DNA of 64,000 bases from Shewanella sp. CG12_big_fil_rev_8_21_14_0_65_47_15 (lineage in GTDB: Bacteria > Pseudomonadota > Gammaproteobacteria > Enterobacterales > Shewanellaceae). A program made the position numbers and the translations under genes. A model generated the notes under the pieces. That model had not been told where the DNA came from. It made no database searches and was given only the letters and a program-made list of their open reading frames with translations. The stretch lies in contig NZ_PFGL01000056.1 in assembly GCF_002783505.1 (NCBI RefSeq), positions 25,866 through 89,865 on the forward strand. Direction: 5' to 3'. Below, one piece after another: positions 28,502 through 38,568 of this stretch (position 1 is its first letter; every line of letters begins with the position of its first letter).

Positions 28502-29658
28502 AGGTCTTAATGGTTCCTTCTTGGTACTCGTCAATTGAAAATCCTACTTTGGGTTCATTCTTTAGAGAGCAAGCAATTGCGCTAATTGAGGAGGGGGTTG
28601 ACGTTAAAATTGCCTATACCGAATTAAGGAATCCTAAATTCATTTTTAGAGACATAAAACATGGAAATAAAATAGGATTACAAAAGTCTTATGATAATAA
28701 ATTAGATGTGTATAGAGATATTCAATATAATATTCCACCAAGAATGACAAGCCTGATGTCGTTTAGGTTTTATCTTGGCATAAAAAAAATAATTACAAAA
28801 TTAGCCAGTGAGAATTGGAAACCTGACATCATACATGTACAATCATTTTTCCCTGCAGCTGTTGCAGTCATTAAAATTCATCAACAGTTCGGTATCCCCT
28901 TTATTATTACTGAACATTCAACAGGATTCAGCAAGAAAAGCTTTAACAACTACCAGTTATCATTGCTTAAAAAATTGTTATATTACTCGTCGCAGATCAT
29001 TTCTGTCGGAGAGGGATTAAAAACAGAGTTAGAAGTTTTCACCAGTAAAGAAATTATTATCATACCTAATATGGTGGATTGTAAATTTTTCCATAGAGAG
29101 GCTGTTACTAGTCCAGAAAAGTTTATATTCTTTAGTTTAGGTTATTTAACATATAAGAAAGGTTTTGATATTTTGATTAATGCATTTGCACATTCTTTTG
29201 AAGGGGATGAAAATGTACAACTAAATATTGGTGGCGATGGGGATGAATTACATAATTTAAAGAAGTTATGTAAAGATTTAGGTATAGAAAGGCAGGTTAA
29301 TTTCCTAGGTAGTTTAGAACGAACACAAGTTGTTGAGCAAATGAATATGTGCAATGCCTTTGTTTTGGCGAGTAGACACGAAACATTTGGAGTAGTTTTT
29401 ATAGAAGCTCTTGCTTGTGGAAAGCCCATTATCGTACCAAATATTTCTGGTCCAAAAGAAATTGTTGATTTGAATAACGGTCTTGTGTTTGAAAGGGAAA
29501 ATATATTAGATTTAAGCGAAAAATTACAGATAATGAAGGATAATATAGATTATTACAACTCAAACCTTATAAGAGAATTGTGTTATAAAAAGTATGATAG
29601 TAGTACCTTTGCAAAGAAAGTTTGTCGTGAATATAAAAATATTTTATTACTAAAGTAG
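28498..29658 (+). CDS. Glycosyltransferase family 4
   Basis: 386 residues. Clear GT4 features: N-terminal MKVLMVPSWYSSIENPTLGSFFREQA, PFIITEHSTGF, then donor half FFSLGYLTYKKGFDILINAF, LNIGGDGDELHNLKKL and the E-x7-E region SRHETFGVVFIEALACGKPII. Transfers a nucleotide-activated sugar to the growing repeat unit on the cytoplasmic face. Specificity is not readable from sequence. Confidence 0.88.
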   Translation: MKVLMVPSWYSSIENPTLGSFFREQAIALIEEGVDVKIAYTELRNPKFIFRDIKHGNKIGLQKSYDNKLDVYRDIQYNIPPRMTSLMSFRFYLGIKKIITKLASENWKPDIIHVQSFFPAAVAVIKIHQQFGIPFIITEHSTGFSKKSFNNYQLSLLKKLLYYSSQIISVGEGLKTELEVFTSKEIIIIPNMVDCKFFHREAVTSPEKFIFFSLGYLTYKKGFDILINAFAHSFEGDENVQLNIGGDGDELHNLKKLCKDLGIERQVNFLGSLERTQVVEQMNMCNAFVLASRHETFGVVFIEALACGKPIIVPNISGPKEIVDLNNGLVFERENILDLSEKLQIMKDNIDYYNSNLIRELCYKKYDSSTFAKKVCREYKNILLLK

Positions 29659-29664
29659 CGTTCA

Positions 29665-30780
29665 ATGTATTTATTCATAATATATACGTTTTTTTTATTT
29701 GCCTCATTTGTTAAGTCAAATGTTAAATACAAGAAACTAACGGATTATTGTTATTTTTTTTTCTTGTGGTTATTTTCTTCAACGACTATGAATGGAAAGG
29801 ATAAATTATCATACGAAGGAATGTTTTTATCCATTAATCCAAATGATATACATGCCGCCTTTAGTCAGGTAGTTGTTGATAAGGGATATTACTTTTTAAA
29901 TCTTGTTGTAAGATTTTTTACAGACGAATTTGTCATTTTTTTGATGACCGCATCTTTAATTACAACATTTTTAACATTTAAAGCCTTTAAATATTTTGAA
30001 TTCGTATATAAGATCAGAATTGAGTTAATATTTTTAGTATATTTACCAACAGTTTTTATTGCGGCTCAAATGGGAGCTCTTAGGCAAAGTATAGCTATTG
30101 CAATATTTTTATTTTCTTTTCGTTACCTTTTAGAGAATAAAAATGTAAAATATTTAATTTGCATTCTATTCGCATCTACTTTCCATATGTCTGCGCTTAT
30201 ATTGATGTTACTTCCTTTATTTTTTTATTTTAAAGGGCGAAAAAAATTATTAATTATAGCGCTAGTTCATTTGTCCTTTTTTATTTTTTTAATGTACATA
30301 AGCTCTACTGTAGAAATTGGTAGGCTTATGTCATATGCAAAAGATAGTGCAAGCTATGGAATGATAGGCGTTCTCGAAAGACTCACATTCTTATCTTTAT
30401 TTCTTTTTATATATATGAAAAGAAATAATGATGATAAGGTAACGATTTTGATGGAAATATATTTCTTATATGTTTTGCAGTCATTTGTTTTCGATAGCTT
30501 TTTTGCTGTGATGTATCGAATTAAGTTATACTATTTTGGATTGTTTTCAGTTCTGTTTCCAATTTTATTTTGTAAAATGACATACCATAAAGCCAATCTT
30601 GGTCGATTTATTTTATACCTTTACGGTATTATACAGGTTGTTGCTTTTACAAGTCCTCAAGAGGTAAAAGATTATTTTTTCCCGTATAGGAATTATTTCT
30701 TTGATGAACATACAAACTCTGAAACTCAAAGAATTAATGATACGATTTCGGAATTTAATATACTTTTCGAACTTAAATGA
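29665..30780 (+). CDS. wzy: EpsG/Wzy-type polysaccharide polymerase
   Basis: 371 residues, very hydrophobic, about 9-10 membrane segments. It matches the EpsG-like layout: LTDYCYFFFLWLFSSTTMNGKDKLSYEGMFL near the N terminus and AQMGALRQSIAIAIFLFSFRYLLENKNVKYLICILFASTFHMSALI in the middle. Polymerises lipid-linked repeats in the periplasm. It is the only polymerase candidate in the locus. GC content is extremely low. Confidence 0.8.
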   Translation: MYLFIIYTFFLFASFVKSNVKYKKLTDYCYFFFLWLFSSTTMNGKDKLSYEGMFLSINPNDIHAAFSQVVVDKGYYFLNLVVRFFTDEFVIFLMTASLITTFLTFKAFKYFEFVYKIRIELIFLVYLPTVFIAAQMGALRQSIAIAIFLFSFRYLLENKNVKYLICILFASTFHMSALILMLLPLFFYFKGRKKLLIIALVHLSFFIFLMYISSTVEIGRLMSYAKDSASYGMIGVLERLTFLSLFLFIYMKRNNDDKVTILMEIYFLYVLQSFVFDSFFAVMYRIKLYYFGLFSVLFPILFCKMTYHKANLGRFILYLYGIIQVVAFTSPQEVKDYFFPYRNYFFDEHTNSETQRINDTISEFNILFELK

Positions 30781-30797
30781 TTAAATGATAGGTTATT

Positions 30798-31922
30798 ATG
30801 AAAATACTATATTATTTTGAAAACAAACCAACCTTAATGGATCAATGGCAAACTTATCATTTTTTTTCAGAATTAAATTCGTACGGTGTTGAAATTGTTG
30901 TATTCAGCCCACTGATTTTTGAGTCATTTTCGGAGGCTAACTTAGCACTTTTAGATTTCTTAAAAGAAAATAAAGTTGATTTATTTATGACTCCTTATAA
31001 TGAAGATAAAATTTTCATAAGTACTTTGATAGCAATAGATAAGCTCAATATTGCTAAATTGCTAATTTGCTTTGATAACTTAGTTGTTCCATTCGAACAC
31101 AAAACCGTGTGCTCTTATTTCGATTTGGTGTGGTTAACATCAAAAGAAACCGAATATTTATTTCAACAATGGGGTGCTAACACTATTTTTTTGCCGTACG
31201 CAGCAAACCCAAGCTTGTTTAAGCCATTAAAAATAAGTGAAATAAATAAAGTTTGTTTCATTGGCACACCATACGGTAGCAGGGTGAATACCTTAAACAT
31301 GCTTGTTGAAAAAAATATACAGGTTGATTTATATTCTAATTTCTTAAAGAGTAAAAGTTTACCTTCAATTAAATCGAATCCGAGTATGCTAGATTATTTA
31401 GGGCCATTTTTTAATTTAGCGCGATTCTCTTATGGAAGGAAAATTATAAAGGGCGCATTAAAACAGAAGTTGTTGAGAACAAGTAATCTCGCTGTTGATA
31501 ATGAAAATATTACTTTTAAATCACCAGTTCCGCTCCCTGAATTAGGTGCTGTATATTCATCTTATTCGCTATCATTATCAAGTACTGCAGCACGTAATAC
31601 TGGAGTATTAAAAAAACCACTCAATATTATTAATTTAAGGAGTTTTGAAATTCCAATGGCAGGTGGTCTTCAAATTTGTCCTTATACTGATGAACTAGCA
31701 TCATATTTTAAGGAAGACGAAGAAATTTTGTTTTATCATTCATCGGAAGAATTAATCGAGAAATCAAATTATTATCTTGCAGAAGACAATTTTGATTTAC
31801 GTCAAAAAATAAAAATTGCAGCTAGATTAAGAGCTGAGACTGACCATTCTTGGAGTGCACGATTCGAATGTGTATTTAATCGATTGGATATTCATTTCCC
31901 TAGAGAAACCTTTAATGGGTAA
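30798..31922 (+). CDS. CgeB-like glycosyltransferase
   Basis: 374 residues. The pattern resembles the CgeB/Glyco_trans_1_2 group: LICFDNLVVPFEH, YFDLVWLTSKETEYLFQQWGANTIFLPYAANPSLFKP, VCFIGTPYGSR, and C-terminal NLRSFEIPMAGGLQICPYTDELASYFKEDEEILFYHSSEELIEK. Such proteins transfer sugars from nucleotide donors. It overlaps wzx by 8 bp (ATGGGTAA). Confidence 0.75.
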   Translation: MKILYYFENKPTLMDQWQTYHFFSELNSYGVEIVVFSPLIFESFSEANLALLDFLKENKVDLFMTPYNEDKIFISTLIAIDKLNIAKLLICFDNLVVPFEHKTVCSYFDLVWLTSKETEYLFQQWGANTIFLPYAANPSLFKPLKISEINKVCFIGTPYGSRVNTLNMLVEKNIQVDLYSNFLKSKSLPSIKSNPSMLDYLGPFFNLARFSYGRKIIKGALKQKLLRTSNLAVDNENITFKSPVPLPELGAVYSSYSLSLSSTAARNTGVLKKPLNIINLRSFEIPMAGGLQICPYTDELASYFKEDEEILFYHSSEELIEKSNYYLAEDNFDLRQKIKIAARLRAETDHSWSARFECVFNRLDIHFPRETFNG

Positions 31923-33459
31923 GAAGCAGTTATTTATTAATTTGAGTTCTACTATTTTAGCATTTAGTACTTCTCTTTTTATATCATTTATTTTGACACC
32001 ATATTTGATTAAACATTTGGGCAAAGAAGCGTATTCTTTTTATCCAATGTCGAATAATTTTATTGGATATATTACGATTTTAACTTTAGCATTGAATTCA
32101 ATGGTTGCTAGGTTTATGAGTATATCTTACAGTTCAGAAAATTATTTTGAAGCTGATTGCTATTTTTCCTCTACATTCTTTTCTAATGTATTTGTTGTTC
32201 TGATTATATTTTTTCCAATTTCATTTTTTGTTACTTACTTAGATTGCTTTTTAAATATTCCTACTGAAATTTTGTTTGATGTCAAACTTCTTTTTTTCCT
32301 CGTATTCCTAAGTTTGCTGATTAATTTGGTAAGTTCTGCTTTTGGTGTTGCCACCTTTGTAGCCAATCGCCTAGATCTAAAGGCTGTAGGTGATCTCACT
32401 CAAGGAATTTTAAAAATATTTCTATTCTTTTTCTTATTTTATACTTATGAGGCTTCAATAGTCTTCATTGGTATAGTAGCTGTTATATTAAGTTGTTATA
32501 ATCTTTTTGTTCAACTTTATTTCAAAAATAAGTTACTTCCAAATTTATCTCTCTCTTTGAGAAAAATTAGAATTAGCTCAATCGTAACGTTACTTAGTTC
32601 CGGTTTTTGGAATGTAGTAAATTCTTTAGGGATGTCACTTCTGCTCGGGATGTCTCTGTTCATGACTAACTTTTTTATAGGAGCTCAAGCTGGAGGTGAT
32701 CTTGCAATGGCGTTGATGCTACCGGCTTTTGTTAGCGGGATTATTACAATGATTGTTTCAGTCTTGTTACCTAGGATGACGAATATATACTCTAATAAAG
32801 ATTCTGAAAGCTTGATAAATGAGGTATTGTATTCACAAAAGTTATTGAGTTTGTTAACAACAGTACCTATCTCACTATTAATTATTTTCGGTGAAAAGTT
32901 TTTTATGCTTTGGGTGCCAAGTGAATATTCTGATGTTCTACCAGTTTTATCATTTATTTTGTTGTTACCTTTGTTTGTACATGGCAATATGTGGAGTATT
33001 TATAGTACTAATATTGTACTCAACAAGGTGAAAACTCCTTCGCTTTTATTGTTGTTTTGTGGTTTTTTGAGTGTGTTTTTTATCATTATATCCGTTAGTT
33101 TCATTAGTAAAAGTGTTTACGTGATCCCCATTGTGACTACTTTCATAAGCATATGTTATTACTTGTTTTTTATTCCATTTTATGCGGCTAAGCAAATGAG
33201 TGTTAGTTTATTTACTTTTTATCCAAGTATAATTAAGTCTTTCTTTTTTTTAGTTATATTTATATATATTTCCACTTTAATTTTTGATTTTATTTATGTG
33301 GGCAGTTGGTCGGATTTCTTTGGCTTTGGATTAATATTTGCTATTTTGGGTTTTTGCATGCATTTATTAATTATATTGAGTAAGAATGAAATTCTTCTTT
33401 CTTATGAGTTTCTTATTAAGTTTATATTGAAAATTAATTCGAGAGTGAAAAATGTTTAA
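31915..33459 (+). CDS. wzx: Wzx-type polysaccharide repeat-unit flippase
   Basis: 514 residues from ATG 31915, with about 12-14 membrane segments. N-terminal MGKKQLFINLSSTILAFSTSLFISFILTPYLIKHLGKEAYSFY is typical of MATE/MOP-superfamily flippases. It moves undecaprenyl-linked repeats across the inner membrane. A further-upstream in-frame start would lie inside the glycosyltransferase gene and is not needed. It overlaps the next gene by 8 bp (ATGTTTAA). Confidence 0.87.
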   Translation: MGKKQLFINLSSTILAFSTSLFISFILTPYLIKHLGKEAYSFYPMSNNFIGYITILTLALNSMVARFMSISYSSENYFEADCYFSSTFFSNVFVVLIIFFPISFFVTYLDCFLNIPTEILFDVKLLFFLVFLSLLINLVSSAFGVATFVANRLDLKAVGDLTQGILKIFLFFFLFYTYEASIVFIGIVAVILSCYNLFVQLYFKNKLLPNLSLSLRKIRISSIVTLLSSGFWNVVNSLGMSLLLGMSLFMTNFFIGAQAGGDLAMALMLPAFVSGIITMIVSVLLPRMTNIYSNKDSESLINEVLYSQKLLSLLTTVPISLLIIFGEKFFMLWVPSEYSDVLPVLSFILLLPLFVHGNMWSIYSTNIVLNKVKTPSLLLLFCGFLSVFFIIISVSFISKSVYVIPIVTTFISICYYLFFIPFYAAKQMSVSLFTFYPSIIKSFFFLVIFIYISTLIFDFIYVGSWSDFFGFGLIFAILGFCMHLLIILSKNEILLSYEFLIKFILKINSRVKNV

Positions 33460-34489
33460 TGATAAAATTTTGTTGATTACTGGCGGTACAGGTTCTTTCG
33501 GCAACGCGGTACTGGAGCGCTTTCTTGACACTGATATTAAAGAAATCCGTATTTTCTCCCGGGACGAGAAAAAGCAGGATGATATGCGCAAAAAATATAA
33601 CAACTCCAAATTGAAGTTTTATATTGGCGATGTGCGCGATTATCAAAGCATTCTTAATGCTAGCCGTGGGGTGGATTATATCTACCATGCTGCAGCACTT
33701 AAGCAGGTACCGTCTTGTGAATTTCACCCAATGGAAGCTGTGAAGACCAACGTATTGGGCACTGAAAATGTCTTAGAGGCCGCTATTGCTAACCAAGTTA
33801 AGCGAGTGGTGTGTTTAAGTACCGATAAAGCGGTGTATCCCATCAATGCCATGGGTATCTCCAAGGCGATGATGGAAAAGGTAATCGTTGCTAAGTCTCG
33901 TAACGTCGATCCTAATAAAACGGTTATTTCAGCCACGCGTTACGGTAATGTGATGGCATCTCGTGGTTCTGTGATTCCATTATTTTTACGTCAAATCATT
34001 AATGATCAAGCAATTACAGTAACAGACCCTAACATGACCCGCTTTATGATGACGTTGAATGATGCTGTTGATCTCGTTTTACATGCCTTTGAACATGGTT
34101 CAAATGGTGATATTTTTGTGCAAAAAGCCCCCGCTGCTACCATTGATGTTCTTGTAAAAGCATTGCTAAAAATCACTGATAAACCTAATCATCAAGTTAA
34201 TATCATTGGTACACGTCATGGTGAGAAGCTCTATGAAGCTTTATGTAGCCGTGAAGAAATGTTTGTCGCTGAAGATCAAGGCGGTTATTACCGAATTCCG
34301 TCTGACAATCGCGACCTCAATTACTCTAAGTACAATGAGGAAGGCGAAAAAGATTTGTCTGTTATTGAAGATTACAATTCACACAATACTGAGCGTTTAG
34401 ATGTGGATGGCATGGTCAAGCTGCTTCATAAGCTGGATTTCATCGCAGATATTGAGGCCGGTAGCCTAGTAGTTCCCGAGGGCGTGTAA
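33452..34489 (+). CDS. fnlA: UDP-GlcNAc 4,6-dehydratase/5-epimerase (CapE/FnlA type)
   Basis: 345 residues, extended SDR: GGTGSFGNAVLERFL, YHAAALKQVPSCEFHP, STDKAVYPINAMGISKAMMEK (the MGxxK form of the catalytic motif used by inverting dehydratases), RYGNVMASRGSVIPLF. First step to UDP-L-FucNAc; the next two genes are CapF and CapG homologues, which fixes the pathway. GC content returns to near genome average here, marking the edge of the AT-rich core. Confidence 0.92.
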   Translation: MFNDKILLITGGTGSFGNAVLERFLDTDIKEIRIFSRDEKKQDDMRKKYNNSKLKFYIGDVRDYQSILNASRGVDYIYHAAALKQVPSCEFHPMEAVKTNVLGTENVLEAAIANQVKRVVCLSTDKAVYPINAMGISKAMMEKVIVAKSRNVDPNKTVISATRYGNVMASRGSVIPLFLRQIINDQAITVTDPNMTRFMMTLNDAVDLVLHAFEHGSNGDIFVQKAPAATIDVLVKALLKITDKPNHQVNIIGTRHGEKLYEALCSREEMFVAEDQGGYYRIPSDNRDLNYSKYNEEGEKDLSVIEDYNSHNTERLDVDGMVKLLHKLDFIADIEAGSLVVPEGV

Positions 34490-35593
34490 ATGAAAATTGT
34501 TGTCACTGGTGCAAAAGGTTTTATTGGTAAAAACCTCTGTGTCATGCTGCGTGAGCATGGCCATCAAGACATTGTGGAAGTCGATCGTGAAACATCTCGA
34601 GAAGAGCTTGCACAGTTTCTCAGGGAGGCTGACTTTGTTTATCATTTAGCTGGTATCAATCGGCCAAAAGACGAAACAGAGTTTCAACAAGGGAATGCAG
34701 ATCTTACATGTTTTATTGCTGAAAAATTAAAGCAGTCTAACAAAAAAGTACCATTGGTAGTGAGTTCTTCAACTCAAGCTGAACGGGATAATGCTTATGG
34801 ACAAAGTAAGCGTTTAGCTGAGCAAGCGGTTGAACAATATGGTATAAATACAGATGCCTCTTATTATATTTACCGATTTCCTAATGTGTTTGGTAAATGG
34901 TGTCGTCCAAACTACAACTCTTTTGTGGCCACTTTTTGTTACAACACGCTTAATGACTTAAATATCAGTATTAATGATCCCTCGGCTCCAGTAACTTTGG
35001 TTTACATTGACGATGTTTGTCATAGTTTAATTTCGCTTCTCGACGGTTCCTCAGGTAGCGGTTTTAAGCGTGTATTGCCAGAGTATCTAACCACAGTGGG
35101 TGAGGTTGCCGATCTATTAGGTGCGTTTAAAGATAGTCGTGATAGTTTGATCACTGAAAATGTGGGTTCTGGTTTGTGTAGAGCACTTTATTCCACTTAC
35201 CTTAGCTATATGTCACCAGCACAATTTAGTTATGCCATTCCTAGCTATGGTGATGAACGTGGTGTTTTTAGTGAAATGCTAAAAACTAAATATGCTGGAC
35301 AATTTTCGTTCTTTACTGCTCACCCAGGTATTACTCGTGGCGGTCATTACCATCATACAAAAAACGAGAAGTTTCTTGTAGTTAAGGGAAAAGCACTATT
35401 CAAATTTGAACATATTGCGACTGGTGAGCGTTATGAGTTGCAAACTGAGAGTCGCTCTCCTCGAATAGTTGAAACGGTTCCTGGTTGGTCACATGACATA
35501 ACTAATATTGGTGATGAAGAAATGATCGTAATGCTGTGGGCTAATGAGATCTTTGATCGTGAGGCTCCCGATACGTTTGCCAAGCCATTATAA
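34490..35593 (+). CDS. fnlB: Bifunctional SDR/cupin reductase (CapF/FnlB type)
   Basis: 367 residues: N-terminal NAD(P)-binding GAKGFIGKNLC and YHLAGINRP, then a C-terminal cupin (about 255-367) with GHYHHTKNEKFLVVKGKALF and PGWSHDITNIGDEE. CapF epimerises at C3 and reduces C4 to give UDP-L-TalNAc-type product. Start ATG follows directly after the previous stop. Confidence 0.92.
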   Translation: MKIVVTGAKGFIGKNLCVMLREHGHQDIVEVDRETSREELAQFLREADFVYHLAGINRPKDETEFQQGNADLTCFIAEKLKQSNKKVPLVVSSSTQAERDNAYGQSKRLAEQAVEQYGINTDASYYIYRFPNVFGKWCRPNYNSFVATFCYNTLNDLNISINDPSAPVTLVYIDDVCHSLISLLDGSSGSGFKRVLPEYLTTVGEVADLLGAFKDSRDSLITENVGSGLCRALYSTYLSYMSPAQFSYAIPSYGDERGVFSEMLKTKYAGQFSFFTAHPGITRGGHYHHTKNEKFLVVKGKALFKFEHIATGERYELQTESRSPRIVETVPGWSHDITNIGDEEMIVMLWANEIFDREAPDTFAKPL

Positions 35594-35612
35594 TTATTCT
35601 AGAGAAAGCAAA

Positions 35613-36743
35613 ATGAAAAAATTAAAAGTAATGTCTGTCGTTGGTACGCGCCCTGAAATTATCCGTTTGTCCCGTGTATTAGCAAAATTGGATGAGCACT
35701 GTGAACACATTTTGGTTCATACGGGGCAAAACTACGATTTTGAGCTCAATCAAGTGTTTTTTGACGATTTAGGCGTACGAAAACCGGATTATTTCTTGAA
35801 TGCGGCAGGTAAGAATGCTGCGGAAACCATCGGGCAAGTGATAATTAAAGTTGATCAAGTTCTTGAAGAGGTGCAACCAGAAGCGATGCTTGTGCTTGGT
35901 GATACTAACTCTTGTCTCTCTGCTATTCCTGCAAAACGTCGTAAGGTGCCGATTTTCCATATGGAAGCAGGTAATCGATGCTTTGACCAACGAGTACCTG
36001 AAGAGACCAATCGTCGTATTGTCGACCACACGTCCGATATTAATCTTACGTACAGCACTATTGCCCGTGACTATTTGTTAGCTGAAGGTTTACCTGCAGA
36101 TCGTGTCATTAAAACCGGTAGTCCTATGTTTGAGGTGTTAAATCACTATATGCCTCAAATAGATGGATCTGATGTTCTTGCTCGTTTAGGTTTACAGAAA
36201 GGTCAATTCTTTGTCGTTAGCGCGCATCGTGAAGAGAATGTCGATTCTCCTAAACAACTAACTAAGTTAGCAGAAACGTTAAATCGGGTTGCAGAGCATT
36301 ACAATCTGCCTGTCATTGTCTCAACTCACCCACGTACTCGTAATCGAATTGAGGCACAAGGGTTAGAGTTTCACCCAAACATTCAATTATTGAAACCACT
36401 TGGTTTCCATGATTACAATCACCTGCAAAAAAATGCAAAAGCCGTGCTTTCTGATAGCGGCACTATTAACGAAGAATCTTCAATCATGAATTTCCCTGCG
36501 TTAAATTTACGCGAGGCGCATGAACGACCAGAGGGTATGGAAGAAGCATCGGTTATGATGGTCGGTCTTGCGGTTGAGCGTGTTATGCAAGCTTTGAATA
36601 TTTTAGAGTTTCAACCTAGTGGTGATGAAAGATTGCTAAGAAGAGTTCAAGATTACAGCATGCCAAATGTTTCAGACAAAGTTGTGCGAATAATTCATTC
36701 TTATACCGATTATATTAACCGTGTTGTTTGGAAGATGTATTAA
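35613..36743 (+). CDS. fnlC: UDP-L-sugar 2-epimerase (CapG/FnlC type, WecB family)
   Basis: 376 residues from ATG 35613. WecB-like fold: VGTRPEIIRLSRVLAKL, LGDTNSCLSAIP, HMEAGNRCFDQRVPEETNRRIVDH, SAHREENVDSP and SDSGTINEESSIMNFPALNLRE. The AGNRCFDQRVPEE form separates FnlC/CapG from WecB (AGLRTGN). It completes UDP-L-FucNAc synthesis. Its stop overlaps the next start by one base. Confidence 0.92.
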   Translation: MKKLKVMSVVGTRPEIIRLSRVLAKLDEHCEHILVHTGQNYDFELNQVFFDDLGVRKPDYFLNAAGKNAAETIGQVIIKVDQVLEEVQPEAMLVLGDTNSCLSAIPAKRRKVPIFHMEAGNRCFDQRVPEETNRRIVDHTSDINLTYSTIARDYLLAEGLPADRVIKTGSPMFEVLNHYMPQIDGSDVLARLGLQKGQFFVVSAHREENVDSPKQLTKLAETLNRVAEHYNLPVIVSTHPRTRNRIEAQGLEFHPNIQLLKPLGFHDYNHLQKNAKAVLSDSGTINEESSIMNFPALNLREAHERPEGMEEASVMMVGLAVERVMQALNILEFQPSGDERLLRRVQDYSMPNVSDKVVRIIHSYTDYINRVVWKMY

Positions 36744-37957
36744 TGCGGATTCTGTTTATCAGCCAGTTGTTTGATCCTGAGTACTCAATTAAAGGTTTGG
36801 AACTGATGAAACATTGGGTTAATCAGGGGCATGAAGTCGAAGTATTAACAACTTTCCCCAATTACCCTACTGGCAGAGTATTTGATGGTTATAGTGTTAA
36901 GTTTAAAAGTACTGAACTGTCCGGTGGCGTTAAGATTACTCGTCTTTGGTCGCATATTTCTCACTCAAAATCAAAACTTTCCAGAGCGACAAGTTATTTA
37001 AGCTTTACTTTTATGGCGTTATTCGCTGCTTTGCTTGGTAAAAAAGCAGATCTAGTTTATACCTATCACCCACAGTCTACGACAGGTTTAATTGGTATTG
37101 CGATGCGGGTAATACGTGGGACACCTTATATTACTGATGTGCAAGACTTATGGCCTGATGCATTGATTGCAACAGGAATGAATAAGAAAAGCTTTATTGT
37201 AAAATTAATTGGTAAGTGGTGCGATGTTATTTACAGGAGAGCATCGCAGGTGATTGTTTTATCTCAAGGTTATAAAGCTGCGTTAATAGATAGGGGCGTT
37301 AAATCTGATAAGGTGACTGTCGTTTACAACTGGTGCCCTGAAGAGAAGTTAATTGACAAAGTATTAGCGCAACAATGCCCAATTAATCATTTGACGACAA
37401 TGCCTGCCCATATATTGTATGCCGGAAATATGGGAGCAGCTCAGTCATTAAGGACATTGATAGATGCTGTTTCTACTTTTAATCGAGATGACGTTCAGTT
37501 GACTTTGATTGGTGGTGGCGTTGAAAAGCATGACCTTCAAAAACATATTCTTGAACTTAACATTGCCAATGTTGATATTAAAGATTATGTACCTCCTAAC
37601 AAGATTTTTGCAGTACTGTCAGAAGCAGATATTTTAGTAGTCCATTTACGTGATGCACCATTATTCAAAATAACGATACCGTCTAAAACTCAATCATCCT
37701 TAGCGATGGGGAAACCTATATTAATGGCAGTTGGCGGTGAAACTAACGCATTATTAGAGTCTGCAAATGCGGGGGTGACAGCTGAACCAGGCGACGTTAA
37801 CTCTATCATATTAGCGATCAAAAAGCTGTTATTAAAACGTGAGCAGTGGGGTGATATGGGGAATAATGCGCGTGATTTCTATTTAAAGAATATGTCGATG
37901 TCAATTAATTACGCGAAGCTCGATAGTGTGTTAAATATGGCTGTAGAAAAAAAATGA
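36743..37957 (+). CDS. WbuB-like glycosyltransferase (probable L-FucNAc transferase)
   Basis: 404 residues from ATG 36743. WbuB/GT4 pattern: MRILFISQLFDPEYSIKGLELMKHWVNQGHEVEVLTTFPNYPTGR, TDVQDLWPDALIATGM, ILYAGNMGAAQSLRTLIDAV, and PSKTQSSLAMGKPILMAVGGE. WbuB enzymes usually sit next to fnlABC and transfer L-FucNAc, as here. It overlaps the GNAT gene by 4 bp. Confidence 0.87.
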   Translation: MRILFISQLFDPEYSIKGLELMKHWVNQGHEVEVLTTFPNYPTGRVFDGYSVKFKSTELSGGVKITRLWSHISHSKSKLSRATSYLSFTFMALFAALLGKKADLVYTYHPQSTTGLIGIAMRVIRGTPYITDVQDLWPDALIATGMNKKSFIVKLIGKWCDVIYRRASQVIVLSQGYKAALIDRGVKSDKVTVVYNWCPEEKLIDKVLAQQCPINHLTTMPAHILYAGNMGAAQSLRTLIDAVSTFNRDDVQLTLIGGGVEKHDLQKHILELNIANVDIKDYVPPNKIFAVLSEADILVVHLRDAPLFKITIPSKTQSSLAMGKPILMAVGGETNALLESANAGVTAEPGDVNSIILAIKKLLLKREQWGDMGNNARDFYLKNMSMSINYAKLDSVLNMAVEKK

Positions 37958-38559
37958 TCATAAGAGATGCGACGCAAGAAGATATATCAAAAATAGTGGA
38001 AGTTCATAGAAATGCCTTCCAAGGTTTTTTCTTGACAACTCTAGGCCGTGGATTTTTAACAAGGCTGTATGAAGGTTTTCTATTTAAAAATGATGGGATA
38101 TTGCGGGTTGCAATTGCTGACGGAGAAGTTATTGGTTTTTCTGCTGGTACTACAACTCCAGAAACTTTTTTTGCTGAGCTTCGGCGTGATAAATGGCTTA
38201 GTTTTTTGAGAGCTGCGATACCTAGGCTTATGCTCAATCCTGCTGTAGTTATAAAGAAACTTTATCATGCGCTTTTTTATAAAGGGGATCCTATCGAGTC
38301 GCTGGAATCTGCTGCATTGTTAAGCAGTATTGCTGTTGATCCGAGTTGTACTGGAAAATCGATAGGTAAAGTTTTACTAGAAGATTACGAACTCCAAGTT
38401 AGCCAAAGAAGTAAGCTTGAATATGTTTACTTAATAACTGATAAGTTTGGCAATGAGAGAGTCGTTAATTTTTATAAGAAGTTACAATATATCCAAGACT
38501 CTGAATTCTGCCAGTCAGGCAATAGAGTTATGCTCCGTTTTATTAAGAAAATAATTTAA
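37954..38559 (+). CDS. GNAT-family N-acetyltransferase
   Basis: 201 residues. GNAT features: IIRDATQEDISKIVEVHRNAFQGFFL, LRVAIADGEVIGFSAG, and the acetyl-CoA loop AVDPSCTGKSIGKVLLEDYE followed by NERVVNFYKKLQYI. Its place directly before a DegT aminotransferase suggests it acylates the 4-amino group that enzyme makes on a 4-amino-4,6-dideoxy sugar. That is inference; PglD-type enzymes normally used for this are of a different (beta-helix) fold. Confidence 0.82.
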   Translation: MIIRDATQEDISKIVEVHRNAFQGFFLTTLGRGFLTRLYEGFLFKNDGILRVAIADGEVIGFSAGTTTPETFFAELRRDKWLSFLRAAIPRLMLNPAVVIKKLYHALFYKGDPIESLESAALLSSIAVDPSCTGKSIGKVLLEDYELQVSQRSKLEYVYLITDKFGNERVVNFYKKLQYIQDSEFCQSGNRVMLRFIKKII

Positions 38560-38568
38560 GAGGCTGTA

